Notes: generated from the letters alone by a model not told the origin. Counted from the first letter of the stretch, positions 18,265 through 26,671 are shown. The stretch is DNA of 64,000 nt from Hyphomicrobiales bacterium (GCA_900470445.1 UCAU01000004.1:46510-110509); one strand, 5' to 3'. Program-made: numbers and translations.

Positions 18265-18561
18265 ATGGCTGACGACAATGATCCGTGGGTAGACAGAGAT
18301 TTCGAGGCGGCGGTGCGGGACACGGCCTATTTCCTCTGGGAAAATGACGGCCGCCCCTTTGGGCGCGAGAAGGAATATTGGTTTGCGGCGCTCGACAAAT
18401 GCCTGCGCCAGCGCGATGCCGATGCCTTGCTGCGGCAAGGGCTGGATGGCGGCGAGCGGCCGGCGGATGACAATATCGATGATCTGGGCCGGCCGGTGAA
18501 CAATCCGCGCGGTAAGCGGCTGGAGCAGCCGCTGGACAATGACGACGCAGCGCGCAAATAG
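18265..18561 (+). CDS. DUF2934 family protein
   Basis: A 98-residue acidic cytoplasmic protein. The segment RDTAYFLWENDGRPFGREKEYWFAALD matches the short DUF2934 helix motif (AYxLWExxGRPxGRxxExWxxA). The function of this family is unknown; members are frequent in stress-related gene neighbourhoods of rhizobia. The C-terminal half is low-complexity, rich in Asp, Arg and Gly. The ATG at 18265 follows CGGAGGATGG. Confidence 0.75.
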   Translation: MADDNDPWVDRDFEAAVRDTAYFLWENDGRPFGREKEYWFAALDKCLRQRDADALLRQGLDGGERPADDNIDDLGRPVNNPRGKRLEQPLDNDDAARK

Positions 18562-18567
18562 CGCCAT

Positions 18568-18993
18568 TTAAGGCGCGGGCGAGACCTTGGCGCGGGTGGT
18601 GCCTTTGCGCTTGGGCTGATCCACATCGTCCGGCGCGCCTTTTGCCGCCTGTTCCAGATCCTGATGCAATTGCTTGATCTCATGCTCGCTGAGCCGTTCG
18701 GCGCCGATAAAGGCATTCTTGGCCGCCTTGCTGGCCAGGATCAGATCATCGAGCTTAGCGTGCAGGGCTTCGCTGTCCCGGTTCTGGGTGTTCTGCAGCA
18801 CGAAGACCATCAGGAAGGTGATGATCGTGGTGCTGGTGTTGACCACCAATTGCCAGGTTTCGGAAAAGCCGAAGAACGGGCCGGATACAGCCCAGACGAT
18901 GACGCCCAGTAACGCGACGCCGAAGGTCAGAGGCTTGCCGGCTGCGTGGGAAACGCCACCGGCAAACCGCGTAAAGATGTTCTTTTGCGACAA
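18568..18993 (-). CDS. Low-affinity iron permease family protein (PF04120-like)
   Basis: A 141-residue membrane protein with two hydrophobic segments (LTFGVALLGVIVWAVSGPFFGF and TWQLVVNTSTTIITFLMVFVLQNTQNRD). The sequence after the second helix, VLQNTQNRDSEALHAKLDDLI, is the signature of the family annotated as low-affinity iron permease; transport by the bacterial members is not firmly shown. I choose the TTG at 18993: AAGGAGGTG sits 6 bases upstream, and the GTG at 19002 is part of that ribosome site. The small gene at 23.97 kb has the same leader, AGGTGAAAACC. Lysine-rich C-terminal tail. Confidence 0.75.
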   Translation of the reverse strand: MSQKNIFTRFAGGVSHAAGKPLTFGVALLGVIVWAVSGPFFGFSETWQLVVNTSTTIITFLMVFVLQNTQNRDSEALHAKLDDLILASKAAKNAFIGAERLSEHEIKQLHQDLEQAAKGAPDDVDQPKRKGTTRAKVSPAP

Positions 18994-19016
18994 GGTTTTC
19001 ACCTCCTTGTTCCGGG

Positions 19017-19427
19017 CTAACCCACCGCCTTGCGCGGGGGAATGACGTAGCGCGCATGCGGCGTGGTCAGGTCGATCACGTGGCCGTCCAGGTCGCGGAT
19101 CACCGCACGAACCTGCTCGCCGAAGGTCACGGGTTCCTCGATGATCTCCACCTCGAAGGGGCGGATCGCATCAACCGCGGCAGGAACATCATCGACCACG
19201 ATTTCCAGATACGAACCCTGGGCCACGCCCCGTGCGGCGCGGGGCACGAATTCGCTGACCCAGTCGATCAGGCCCAGCTGAAAGGGGCTGTCCGGCTGGG
19301 TGGCCAGCACCACATACCAGGTTTCGGTATGCACCTGCCGGAAGCCGCAGAGCGCCCGATAGAATTCGGTGCTGGCGGCAATGTCGCGGGTCAAAAGATT
19401 GGTCGAAATACGATGGGCAATGGCCAT
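19017..19427 (-). CDS. VOC (glyoxalase/dioxygenase fold) family protein
   Basis: A 136-residue protein with the paired beta-alpha-beta-beta-beta modules of the vicinal oxygen chelate fold: RISTNLLTRDIAASTEFYRALCGF opens the first half, and YLEIVVDDVPAAVDAI... VRAVIRDLDGHVIDLTTP forms the second. Metal ligand pattern is not clear enough to predict an enzyme. The ATG at 19427 has GGAGG upstream. It is divergent from a small secreted protein, each with a stress-type promoter candidate; the iron permease family gene follows 23 bases later. Confidence 0.8.
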   Translation of the reverse strand: MAIAHRISTNLLTRDIAASTEFYRALCGFRQVHTETWYVVLATQPDSPFQLGLIDWVSEFVPRAARGVAQGSYLEIVVDDVPAAVDAIRPFEVEIIEEPVTFGEQVRAVIRDLDGHVIDLTTPHARYVIPPRKAVG

Positions 19428-19466
19428 CCGGAATCCTCCGTTTTGCACGAAGCTTTGTAGGAGGCC

Positions 19467-19492
19467 AACGGCGCTGGCGTGGGGAAGGTTGC
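19467..19492 (-). promoter_or_regulatory. EcfG-like promoter for the VOC gene
   Basis: On the minus strand GCAAC, then 17 bases, then CGTT. This is one mismatch from the alphaproteobacterial general-stress consensus GGAAC-N16/17-CGTT. It sits 40 bases before the VOC start. Confidence 0.45.
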
Positions 19493-19525
19493 ATGCAGGC
19501 CGCCGACCAGGCCCACGGTTTTCGC

Positions 19526-19551
19526 GCAACATCCGGGCCGGGCAATGCGTT
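19526..19551 (+). promoter_or_regulatory. EcfG-like promoter for the small secreted protein
   Basis: GCAAC (19526-19530), a 17-base spacer and CGTT (19548-19551), 31 bases before the ATG at 19583. It has the same form as the divergent site on the other strand. Confidence 0.45.
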
Positions 19552-19582
19552 GGTCCTGCTCCAAACAATGAGGAGACAGATC

Positions 19583-19906
19583 ATGCGCACCCATCGCACT
19601 TTTGCATCCATTGCCCTTGCTGCCAGCCTGGGCCTTTCCCCCCTGGCCATGGCGCAGGAGCATGTCATCGGCGGGCAGACCGTAGCCGCCGAGCAGGTCG
19701 ACGCCATCCAGGAGCGCTGCGACGAGTTGCGCTACCAGCAGGGCACGACCGGAACGCAGACGCCGGAAACCACGATGACCGAAGCCCCGGCAACCGATGC
19801 AGCTGCCGCTGATCAAAGCGCCCAGGCCGGAGCGGTCGATCTCGAAAACCTGACCATCGCCATGTGCGACGAAGGCGGCTTCGCGGCCTCCGAGGAGGCG
19901 AACTAG
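19583..19906 (+). CDS. Small secreted protein of unknown function
   Basis: A 107-residue protein that I do not recognise. A signal peptide is clear (MRTHRTFASIALAASLGL...PLAMA, cleavage before QEHV). The mature part is about 85 residues, with two cysteines (ERCDELRY and AMCDEGGF) that could form a disulfide, and a Thr/Ala-rich linker. GAGGAGAC precedes the ATG at 19583. It lies in the stress island behind an EcfG-like promoter. A periplasmic location is inferred. Confidence 0.65.
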   Translation: MRTHRTFASIALAASLGLSPLAMAQEHVIGGQTVAAEQVDAIQERCDELRYQQGTTGTQTPETTMTEAPATDAAAADQSAQAGAVDLENLTIAMCDEGGFAASEEAN

Positions 19907-19915
19907 CCGAGCGCG

Positions 19916-19941
19916 GGAACGAAACAGCGGGGTTCCCCCTT
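19916..19941 (+). promoter_or_regulatory. EcfG-like promoter upstream of the 112-residue protein gene
   Basis: GGAAC (19916-19920), 17 bases, CCTT (19938-19941): exact -35 element and one mismatch in the -10 element. The start codon is 21 bases downstream. The spacer also contains an inverted GGGAAC/GTTCCC pair. Confidence 0.4.
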
Positions 19942-19962
19942 GTCTGGGCACAGGAGGATGCG

Positions 19963-20301
19963 ATGCAACGCTTCCGGCAAATAGCCAAGGGGGAAGACGC
20001 CCCCGATGCCGTCACAATCGGCATCGAACGCGACGCGGCGGGCGCCATTCTGGCGGCCGTATGGTGGCCATCGCGGGGTGATGTGGACGCCGATGAGGTG
20101 ACCTATCACTCCGTCGCCGAAGCGTTCGACGCGGCGCAGGCCGCCAAGGATCTGCACGGCTTTGCCGAGATCGTGGTGACGCTGCAAAGCGATGATCTGT
20201 GGCGTCCCGAATGGGGCGAGTTGCAGCCGGCGGGCGCGGCATTGAGCGAGGACGAAGTCTTCGAACTGGCCCGCGCCACCGAGGCCAGCCGCGATGCCTG
20301 A
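19963..20301 (+). CDS. Conserved hypothetical protein, 112 residues
   Basis: I do not recognise this protein. It is acidic and soluble, with a beta-strand pattern in AVTIGIERDAAGAILAAVWWP and a helix around SVAEAFDAAQAAKDLHGF, and no signal or membrane segment. CAGGAGG precedes the ATG at 19963. It lies 56 bases after the small secreted protein and 25 bases before the cysteine hydrolase, so it probably belongs to the same transcription unit. Confidence 0.6.
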   Translation: MQRFRQIAKGEDAPDAVTIGIERDAAGAILAAVWWPSRGDVDADEVTYHSVAEAFDAAQAAKDLHGFAEIVVTLQSDDLWRPEWGELQPAGAALSEDEVFELARATEASRDA

Positions 20302-20326
20302 CCCCGGCATGGTTTAGCGGAGATCG

Positions 20327-20935
20327 ATGGTGCTGGATCGCGAACTGGATCGCCGCTGGGCTCATATTTGCGTCGACATGCAAGCGCTGTTTGCCGAGGA
20401 AACCGATTGGTACGCCCCATGGCTCAAGCGTGTGCTGCCGGCGGTGGAAATGCTGGTGGAACGATCGGCCGAGCGCACCATTTTCACCCGCTTCGTGCCC
20501 CCGGAAACGCCCGCCCATGCCGTGGGCGCTTGGCAGGATTATTACCGGCGCTGGCCCGACATGACGCGCGAGAAATTGCCGCCCGAGCTGATCGACCTCA
20601 CTCCGCCGCTCAAGCGGTTCGTGCCCCCGGCGCGGACCTTTGACAAGTCCATCTATTCGCCCTGGCTGGCCGGCAATTTGCACGGCTTCCTTCAATCGGC
20701 CGGGATAACCACTCTGGTGGTCAGTGGCGGGGAAACCGATGTCTGCGTGCTGGCCACGGTGCTGGGCGCCATTGATCTGGGTTATCGTGTGATATTGCCG
20801 CTCGATGCGCTGTTCGGTTCGGCCGACGCCACCCATGACGCCATGATCGGCATCTATCGCAGCCGCTTCCAGGTGCAATTGAGCATTACCAGCGCCGAGG
20901 AATTGTTCGAGTTCTGGCGGGAGGAGGCGATATGA
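20327..20935 (+). CDS. Isochorismatase-like cysteine hydrolase
   Basis: A 202-residue member of the isochorismatase-like superfamily (amidases such as nicotinamidase, ureidoacrylate or biuret hydrolase). The catalytic triad is complete: Asp17 in CVDMQ, Lys107 in FDKSIYS and the nucleophile Cys140 in ETDVCVLAT; the GG before ETDVC supplies the cis-peptide. The substrate is unknown. The start at 20327 has GGAG upstream. Its stop overlaps the next start by four bases (ATGA), so it is translationally coupled to the LLM oxidoreductase. Confidence 0.88.
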   Translation: MVLDRELDRRWAHICVDMQALFAEETDWYAPWLKRVLPAVEMLVERSAERTIFTRFVPPETPAHAVGAWQDYYRRWPDMTREKLPPELIDLTPPLKRFVPPARTFDKSIYSPWLAGNLHGFLQSAGITTLVVSGGETDVCVLATVLGAIDLGYRVILPLDALFGSADATHDAMIGIYRSRFQVQLSITSAEELFEFWREEAI

Positions 20936-21897
20936 CGGCTTTGGGCTATCACGCCTCGCATGAGCAATTCTCGCCCTCAGCCCTGCTCGACTACGTCCGG
21001 CAAGCCGAGGCGGCCGGGTTCGATTGCGCAAAATCCTCCGATCATTTCCATCCCTGGAGCGAACGGCAGGGCCAGTCCGGTTTTGCCTGGTCGTGGCTGG
21101 GCGCGGCCATGCAGGCTACAGATTTGCCCTTCGGCATCATCTCGGCACCGGGTTATCGCTATCATCCCGCCATTCTGGCCCAGGCCGCTGCCACTATCGC
21201 TGAGCTGTTTCCGCGCCGGCTTTGGCTGGCTTTGGGCAGCGGCGAGGCGCTCAACGAGGCGATTACCGGGCAGGCTTGGCCCGACAAGGCGGAGCGCAAT
21301 GCGCATCTGCTCGAATGCGTCGCGGTGATGCGGGCGCTGCTGGCCGGCGAGACCGTGACCCATCGGGGACGGGTGGATGTCGTCGAAGCGCGGCTTTATA
21401 CGCGGCCCGCCGAACCGCTGCCGCTTTATGGCGCGGCCGTCACCCCGGAAACGGCGGCTTTCGTGGCCGGCTGGGCCGATGGCCTCTTGACCATGGGCGG
21501 GGACATCGCGACCGTGCGGACGGTGCTCGAGGCATTTCGCAGCAATGGCGGCGCGGGCAAGCCCGTGCATCTGCAACACGCTTTGTCCTGGGCGCCCACC
21601 GAAGCAGAGGCCCTGGCCAATGCGCTGGACCAATGGGGGCCGGTCGCGGCCGGTGGCGATGTCAGCTGGAAGCTCAGCCAGCCTTCCGAGTTTGACACGG
21701 TGGCGCGTCTCGTCACCGAAGACGCCATTCGCCGCTGCGTGGCGGTATCAGCCGATCTGGGCCGGCACCGCCAATGGCTCGCCGACCTCATGGCGCTCGA
21801 CGTCACGGCGGTGCAGCTGCATTGCGTGGGTCGCAACCAGCCCGAATTTATCGAGGCATTCGGGGCGCACGTGCTGCCGGATTTGCGCGCGATCTAG
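20932..21897 (+). CDS. LLM-class flavin oxidoreductase (TIGR03885-like)
   Basis: A 321-residue luciferase-like (TIM barrel) protein. GYHASHEQFSPSALLDYVRQAEAAGFDCAKSSDHFHPWSERQG matches the non-F420 LLM subgroup with a 'SSDHFHPWSERQGQSGFAWSWLGA' block. The reaction is unknown; flavin use is inferred from the family. It overlaps the cysteine hydrolase upstream and converges with treZ, with the two stop codons overlapping. Confidence 0.85.
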   Translation: MTALGYHASHEQFSPSALLDYVRQAEAAGFDCAKSSDHFHPWSERQGQSGFAWSWLGAAMQATDLPFGIISAPGYRYHPAILAQAAATIAELFPRRLWLALGSGEALNEAITGQAWPDKAERNAHLLECVAVMRALLAGETVTHRGRVDVVEARLYTRPAEPLPLYGAAVTPETAAFVAGWADGLLTMGGDIATVRTVLEAFRSNGGAGKPVHLQHALSWAPTEAEALANALDQWGPVAAGGDVSWKLSQPSEFDTVARLVTEDAIRRCVAVSADLGRHRQWLADLMALDVTAVQLHCVGRNQPEFIEAFGAHVLPDLRAI

Positions 21898-23666
21898 GGA
21901 TCGCGCTGCCAGGACCAGCATACCGCGCTCCACGCTCCCAGCCGCAAAACCTCCCCCTGCTGGGAGAATTCGCCGGTAGCGACAGGCGGGCCGGCAATGA
22001 CGCAGGCAATATCGGCCGGCCGGTCCGCAGCATTGAGTGCCATGGTCAGCACCCCGGCTTCGAAAATCCAGCTGACGACGATGGCGGTGTCCTGCCGGCC
22101 GGTGCGCGCGTCAAGACATAGCGTGGCCGATAGCGGCCAGAGCAGGCTGCGCCGCCAGGACGCGAGCTTGCGGAAGCGCTCCAGCGCCGCGAGGCGTTCA
22201 GGATTGGCATAATCGGCCCAATCCAGCTTGGCGCTGTGGAAGGTCTCGGGCGCATTCGGATCGGGCAGGCCGCCATCCCTGACGTTTTCCTCGAAGGTTT
22301 CCCGCATCTGCTTATAGCGGTCCGCCCGTTTGGGTGCGGCGGCCGCCTCGGGCAGATCGATGAAAAACGGGAAGGGCGTGCGCAGATGGGCGTCCTCGCC
22401 CATGAAGAAGAGCGGGATTTGCGGCGCCAGCATCACCACGAAATGCAGGAAATCCAGCTTCTCGGCGCTGATCCGGTCCGGCAGGCGCTTGGCATCCGCG
22501 CGATTGCCGATCTGGTCGTGGTTCTGCACATAGGACACAAAGGCATCGAGCGGCAGCCGGCTGGCCGGTTCGCCCCGGGTTGTGCCGTCGCTGTCGCCAT
22601 CCGCCTCGCCATCATGCACGAAACCGTCGGCGAGGCCCTTTTCGAGGTCGGCTATGGCGTCCTTGGAGCCGTCGGCATAGCCGTTCTTGTCCTCGCCGGT
22701 GACGAGGTAGTTGAGCACGTGATGAATGTCGTCATTCCACTGCGCGGAGAAGTCCAGCGGCCGTCCCCGCTGGCCGCGGTCGAGCCAGGAGGCGATATTG
22801 TCCATGTTCTCGATGATCAGCTTGGCATCGCTTTTGACCGCGCGGGCCGATTTGGCGAGCCCTTTCAGAAACACGCTGCGCGCGGCAGTCTTCATCTCAT
22901 GCACGGAATCAAAGCGCAGGCCGTCGAAATCCAGCTCGCCCAGCCACATGCGGGCGTTTTCGTAGTAGAATTGCCGGACCATCTCGTGGGTGAAGTCGAT
23001 GCCGGGGCCCCAGGGTGTTTCGACTTCATCGTCGAACCATTCCGGCGCATAGCGCTGGATGAAATTGTCGAAATCGCCAAAATGATTGTAGACGACGTCA
23101 AGGATCAGGCAGAGCCCCAATTCATGGGCGCGGTCGACCAGTTGGCGCAGCTCATCCCGGCTGCCATAGGCCTCGGCCGGGGCAAAGATCAGCGTGCCGT
23201 CATAGCCCCAATTGCGCGTGCCCGGAAATGCGTTGATCGGCATGATTTCGAGCGCGGTGAAACCGGCATCACGGAAATGCTCAAGCCGGTTGGCCAGACC
23301 CCGGAAGGTGCCTTCGGGGGAAGCCGTGCCGACATGTACTTCGCATAGAATGGTCTCATGCCAGGGCCGCAGCGGCTGGTCGCGGCCGCTCGGCTGTAAC
23401 GGAGGCAACACAATGCTCCAGCCTGCCGTGCCGCCATCCTGCTGCCGCGCGGCAGGGTCGGGAAATTCCAGCTCGCCCGCGCGGAATTTGTAGCGGGTTC
23501 CGGCGCCGCAATCGGGCACGCGCGCGGACCAGAATCCTTTCTCGCCTTTATCGAGCGCAACAGGCGGTCTGTCGGGAAATATCACTTCAATAGTTTTGGC
23601 GCTGGGCGCCCAGAGGTGGAATTCGGTGGCCGAGCCCTCAAGACGGGGGCCGAAGAGAGACGTCAT
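21894..23666 (-). CDS. treZ: Malto-oligosyltrehalose trehalohydrolase TreZ
   Basis: A GH13 enzyme of 590 residues that releases trehalose from maltooligosyl-trehalose. An N-terminal CBM48-like domain (FHLWAPSAKTIEVIF) precedes the barrel. The catalytic residues are the nucleophile Asp253 (LRFDSVHEM), acid/base Glu286 (IIENMDN) and Asp384 (QNHDQIGNR). LILDVVYNHFG gives region I. Its usual partner TreY (maltooligosyltrehalose synthase) is not in this window. A TreS-like GH13 gene lies just upstream, so the area serves trehalose or glycogen metabolism under stress. Confidence 0.93.
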   Translation of the reverse strand: MTSLFGPRLEGSATEFHLWAPSAKTIEVIFPDRPPVALDKGEKGFWSARVPDCGAGTRYKFRAGELEFPDPAARQQDGGTAGWSIVLPPLQPSGRDQPLRPWHETILCEVHVGTASPEGTFRGLANRLEHFRDAGFTALEIMPINAFPGTRNWGYDGTLIFAPAEAYGSRDELRQLVDRAHELGLCLILDVVYNHFGDFDNFIQRYAPEWFDDEVETPWGPGIDFTHEMVRQFYYENARMWLGELDFDGLRFDSVHEMKTAARSVFLKGLAKSARAVKSDAKLIIENMDNIASWLDRGQRGRPLDFSAQWNDDIHHVLNYLVTGEDKNGYADGSKDAIADLEKGLADGFVHDGEADGDSDGTTRGEPASRLPLDAFVSYVQNHDQIGNRADAKRLPDRISAEKLDFLHFVVMLAPQIPLFFMGEDAHLRTPFPFFIDLPEAAAAPKRADRYKQMRETFEENVRDGGLPDPNAPETFHSAKLDWADYANPERLAALERFRKLASWRRSLLWPLSATLCLDARTGRQDTAIVVSWIFEAGVLTMALNAADRPADIACVIAGPPVATGEFSQQGEVLRLGAWSAVCWSWQRDP

Positions 23667-23772
23667 GGCGGGTTATCCAATTGGGAATGCAGCCATAAAC
23701 GAGCGGACGCGGCGGAGCGTTCCGCGCTTGCTGTATGATCGGTGGCTGCATGCGCCGGCGGTCGGGGCCGCC

Positions 23773-23970
23773 CTATTCGGAACCGCGCTGGGAGGTCTTT
23801 TCGAGTTCGGCAACCTCGGCCAGCAATCGCTCGCGCGGCTGGCCGTCCGGTTGTGCGGGAGCCGATGCCTCGGCCAGCGCCTGGGCCAGCACTTCCTTGA
23901 GCCGATCGGGCCCCGCGGCATAATGCTGGTCGACCAGAACCTTGGCCAGCAGCGTGAAGTCGGTGGTCAT
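23773..23970 (-). CDS. Small hypothetical protein, 65 residues
   Basis: An unrecognised small protein with a helical, amphipathic N-terminal half (TTDFTLLAKVLVDQHYAAGPDRLKEVLAQALAEA) and a charged coiled-coil-like end (RERLLAEVAELEKTSQ). The ATG at 23970 follows GAAGAGGTGAAAACC, the same leader as the iron permease family gene, and a stress-type promoter candidate precedes it. It lies between the two GH13 genes on their strand. Confidence 0.55.
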   Translation of the reverse strand: MTTDFTLLAKVLVDQHYAAGPDRLKEVLAQALAEASAPAQPDGQPRERLLAEVAELEKTSQRGSE

Positions 23971-24000
23971 GGTTTTCACCTCTTCGTCTTGCCTGAGCTA

Positions 24001-24026
24001 AACGCGCCTTGATGGCAGCGGTTTCC
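24001..24026 (-). promoter_or_regulatory. EcfG-like promoter for the small protein/treZ
   Basis: On the minus strand GGAAA, 17 bases, CGTT; exact -10-like element and one mismatch in the -35-like element. It overlaps the end of the TreS-like gene and lies 31 bases before the ATG at 23970. Confidence 0.45.
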
Positions 24027-25672
24027 TAAGCGGGCCAATTCCGCTTGGCGCCTTGCAGCCAGCGATAGCCATAGGGTGGCAGGGACAAGGCCAATGTGTC
24101 GTGGACATCGAACGTGTCCCGGCCAAGCAGGTCGGATAGCTGGGCCGAGAAATGCTCGCCGAAGCCGAGCGCAATATCCTGCTTCTGGCCGGACAGGTTA
24201 TGGGCGAGCAGCACCAGATTGACGCCATCCCCAACCGCCCGGACATGCACTGCCGGATTGTCGTTCGATACCGGCAAGGCGCGGCCGCGCAGCAGTTTGC
24301 TCACGCCGCGCTTGGCGCGGATCAGTGCCTTGACCTGGCCGAGCAGGGAGGCCGGATCGTCTGCCTGCTGCGCAACATTGACGTGGCGATAAGCAAAGCG
24401 CCCTTCGTCAATCGCCGGCTGGATGAGCTTGGATGGCGCGGCTTTGGAAAAGCCGCCATTTTTGCCCGAGGTCCATTGCATGGGTGAGCGGACCGACACG
24501 CGGTCGGGTTGGGACAGATCGTCGCCCATGCCGATTTCATCGCCATAGACCAGCACGGATGCGCCGGGCAGCGACAGGGTCAGGCTCAGCGCCATGGCGA
24601 TGCGCTGGCGATTGCCATCCAGCATCGGGGCGATGCGCCGCCTGATGCCCCGGTCATGCACCACGGCCTTGGGGTCCTTGGCAAAGGCGGCAAAGGCCTC
24701 CGCCCTGACATCGGACGGCACTTGCGAGAAATCCAGCTCGTCCAGATTGCGCAGGAAATTGGCCCAGCCACAATCGGGCGGCGGCTCGGGCAACAGGTCC
24801 AGTGCCTCGGAAATGCGCCCGGCCTGTTCAGTGGCGAGCCCGGCAAAGACGTAGCAGGGCAACAGGAAATTAAAGAGCAGGTCGAGTTGGTCGCCCTGGC
24901 CAAAATAGCGCCCGGTTTCGGCGGGCGGCAAATTGACCTCGCCCACCAGCAGACCTCCCGGACGGCGGTCCTGAATATAGGTGTTGAACCGTTGCAGCAC
25001 GCCATCGGGATTGTCCGGATCGGCCGAGGATAACCCGTTCTGGCCGATGACGAAGGGAATGGCGTCCAGCCGGAACCCGGCGACCCCCAGCGACAGCCAA
25101 TAGTCCATGACCTGTTCGATGGCATCGAGCACGGCCGGATTGCCGGTATTGAGATCGGGCTGGAAGCGATAGAACTTGTGATAATAAAAAGCATGCGCGA
25201 CCTGGTCATAGGTCCAGATCGTGGGCTCGTCGTCGGGAAAGACCGACTGATCGTCGGGTTTGACGGGCGGTGCCTCCCCGCTCCAGACGTAATAATCCCG
25301 AAACCGGGAGCGCTCGTCGCGCCGTGCCGCCTCAAACCAGGGGTGCTCGTCGGAGGTGTGATTGACGACGAGGTCAATGATCACGCGGATACCGCGCTCG
25401 CCCGCTGCATGCAGGAAATCGAGAAAATCCTGGGTCGTGCCCAGCCGTGGATCGATGCGATAATAATCGCTGACGTCATAGCCATTGTCCCGGCCGGGCG
25501 AGGCAAAGAATGGCAGCAGCCAGATACAGGTCACGCCCAGATCGGACAGATAGGGGATTTTGCTGGTCAGGCCGGGAAAATCACCAATGCCGTCGCCATC
25601 GGCGTCAGCGAACCGCTTGACGTCGATGGCATAGAACACCGCATCGAGATACCAGGGTTCCTCATGCGCCAT
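24026..25672 (-). CDS. Trehalose synthase (TreS)-like GH13 protein lacking the region IV histidine
   Basis: A 548-residue GH13_16-like protein. WYLDAVFYAIDVKRFADADGDGIGDFPGL at the N-terminus and the terminal LPPYGYRWLQG are TreS/alpha-amylase hallmarks. Region I is DLVVNHTSDEH, the nucleophile Asp203 is in GFRLDAIP and the acid/base Glu245 in LLVGEVNLP. Region IV reads FLRNLDELDF, so the conserved His of NHD is Leu310 while Asp311 remains. TreS interconverts maltose and trehalose; whether this protein does so is uncertain. The start is ATG 25672, one base after the SDR stop. Activity may be altered by the missing His. Confidence 0.75.
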   Translation of the reverse strand: MAHEEPWYLDAVFYAIDVKRFADADGDGIGDFPGLTSKIPYLSDLGVTCIWLLPFFASPGRDNGYDVSDYYRIDPRLGTTQDFLDFLHAAGERGIRVIIDLVVNHTSDEHPWFEAARRDERSRFRDYYVWSGEAPPVKPDDQSVFPDDEPTIWTYDQVAHAFYYHKFYRFQPDLNTGNPAVLDAIEQVMDYWLSLGVAGFRLDAIPFVIGQNGLSSADPDNPDGVLQRFNTYIQDRRPGGLLVGEVNLPPAETGRYFGQGDQLDLLFNFLLPCYVFAGLATEQAGRISEALDLLPEPPPDCGWANFLRNLDELDFSQVPSDVRAEAFAAFAKDPKAVVHDRGIRRRIAPMLDGNRQRIAMALSLTLSLPGASVLVYGDEIGMGDDLSQPDRVSVRSPMQWTSGKNGGFSKAAPSKLIQPAIDEGRFAYRHVNVAQQADDPASLLGQVKALIRAKRGVSKLLRGRALPVSNDNPAVHVRAVGDGVNLVLLAHNLSGQKQDIALGFGEHFSAQLSDLLGRDTFDVHDTLALSLPPYGYRWLQGAKRNWPA

Positions 25673-25673
25673 G

Positions 25674-26567
25674 CTAGGCGATGCCCTTGCCGCCGGTGAC
25701 CCCGAACACCTCGCCGGTGATGAAGCTGGCTTCCTGGGAGGCCAGTAGGACATAGATCGGCGCCAGCTCGACCGGCTGTCCCGGCCGGCCAAAGGCGCTG
25801 TCCTGCCCAAAGGTTTTGACCTTTTCGGGGAATTGGCCGCCGCTGGGCTGCAGCACCGTCCAGAACGGACCAGGCGCCACCGCATTGACGCGAATGCCCT
25901 TTTCGATCAGCTGTTCGGCCAGCGCCTTGGTATAGGCGGCGATGCCGGCCTTGGTGGTGGCATAGTCGAGCAGGTGAGCCGATGGTTCATAGGCCTGGAT
26001 CGAGGTGGTGGTGATCACCGCTGCGCCCGGCGGCAGATGCGGCGTCGCGGCTCGGGCCAGCCAGTGCAGGGCGTAAAGATTGGTCTTCAGCGTCTTGTCG
26101 AAATCGGCCGAGGTGACCTCCTCGACCGATTCGCGCGCCTGCTGCCGGGCCGCATTGATGACCAGGATATCGAGCCCACCCAATTGCTCCACAGCATCGG
26201 CGACGATGGATTGGCAGGTTTGCTCATTGGAAATATCGCCGGGCAGGGCCACGGCCTTGGTGCCGGCCTTTTCGATATAGCCGATCACCTCATTGGCGTC
26301 CTCGATCTCCTCGGGCAGGAAATTGATCGCCACATCGGCGCCCTCGCGGGCATAGGCGATGGCGGCCGCTCGTCCGATGCCCGAATCGCCGCCGGTGATC
26401 AGCGCCTTGCGACCCAATAGCCGTCCAAAGCCGGCATAGCTCTCCTCGCCATGATCCGGCGCCGGCTCCATTTTGCCCACAATGCCTGGGGGCGATTGTG
26501 GCTGGGCGGGAAAGGGCGGAGCAGGATATTGGTGGCGGGGATCCTGCATGGTGAAGCGGTCGGGCAT
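25674..26567 (-). CDS. SDR oxidoreductase, general stress protein 39-like
   Basis: A 297-residue classical SDR with a 45-residue N-terminal extension rich in Pro and Gln (DPRHQYPAPPFPAQPQSPPG), typical of the GSP39/YhdF/YghA group. The NAD(P) loop is ALITGGDSGIGRA, NAA follows strand 4 (LVINAARQQ) and the active Tyr-Lys is YATTK. The substrate is unknown; members are stress-induced. GGAGG precedes the ATG at 26567. The TreS-like gene follows after one base, suggesting coupled expression. Confidence 0.9.
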   Translation of the reverse strand: MPDRFTMQDPRHQYPAPPFPAQPQSPPGIVGKMEPAPDHGEESYAGFGRLLGRKALITGGDSGIGRAAAIAYAREGADVAINFLPEEIEDANEVIGYIEKAGTKAVALPGDISNEQTCQSIVADAVEQLGGLDILVINAARQQARESVEEVTSADFDKTLKTNLYALHWLARAATPHLPPGAAVITTTSIQAYEPSAHLLDYATTKAGIAAYTKALAEQLIEKGIRVNAVAPGPFWTVLQPSGGQFPEKVKTFGQDSAFGRPGQPVELAPIYVLLASQEASFITGEVFGVTGGKGIA

Positions 26568-26597
26568 GGTTGTCCTCCGTGAAAAACTCCAGGGACC

Positions 26598-26622
26598 AAT
26601 GCCTCAACGGCGCAAGTGTTCC
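26598..26622 (-). promoter_or_regulatory. EcfG-like promoter for the SDR-TreS-like unit
   Basis: On the minus strand GGAAC, 16 bases, CATT: exact -35 element, one mismatch in the -10 element. The start codon lies 31 bases downstream. Confidence 0.4.
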
Positions 26623-26671
26623 CCACTCTTTCCACGCGCTTTGCCCTGCGCGCCGCTTCTGCATTGACCAT

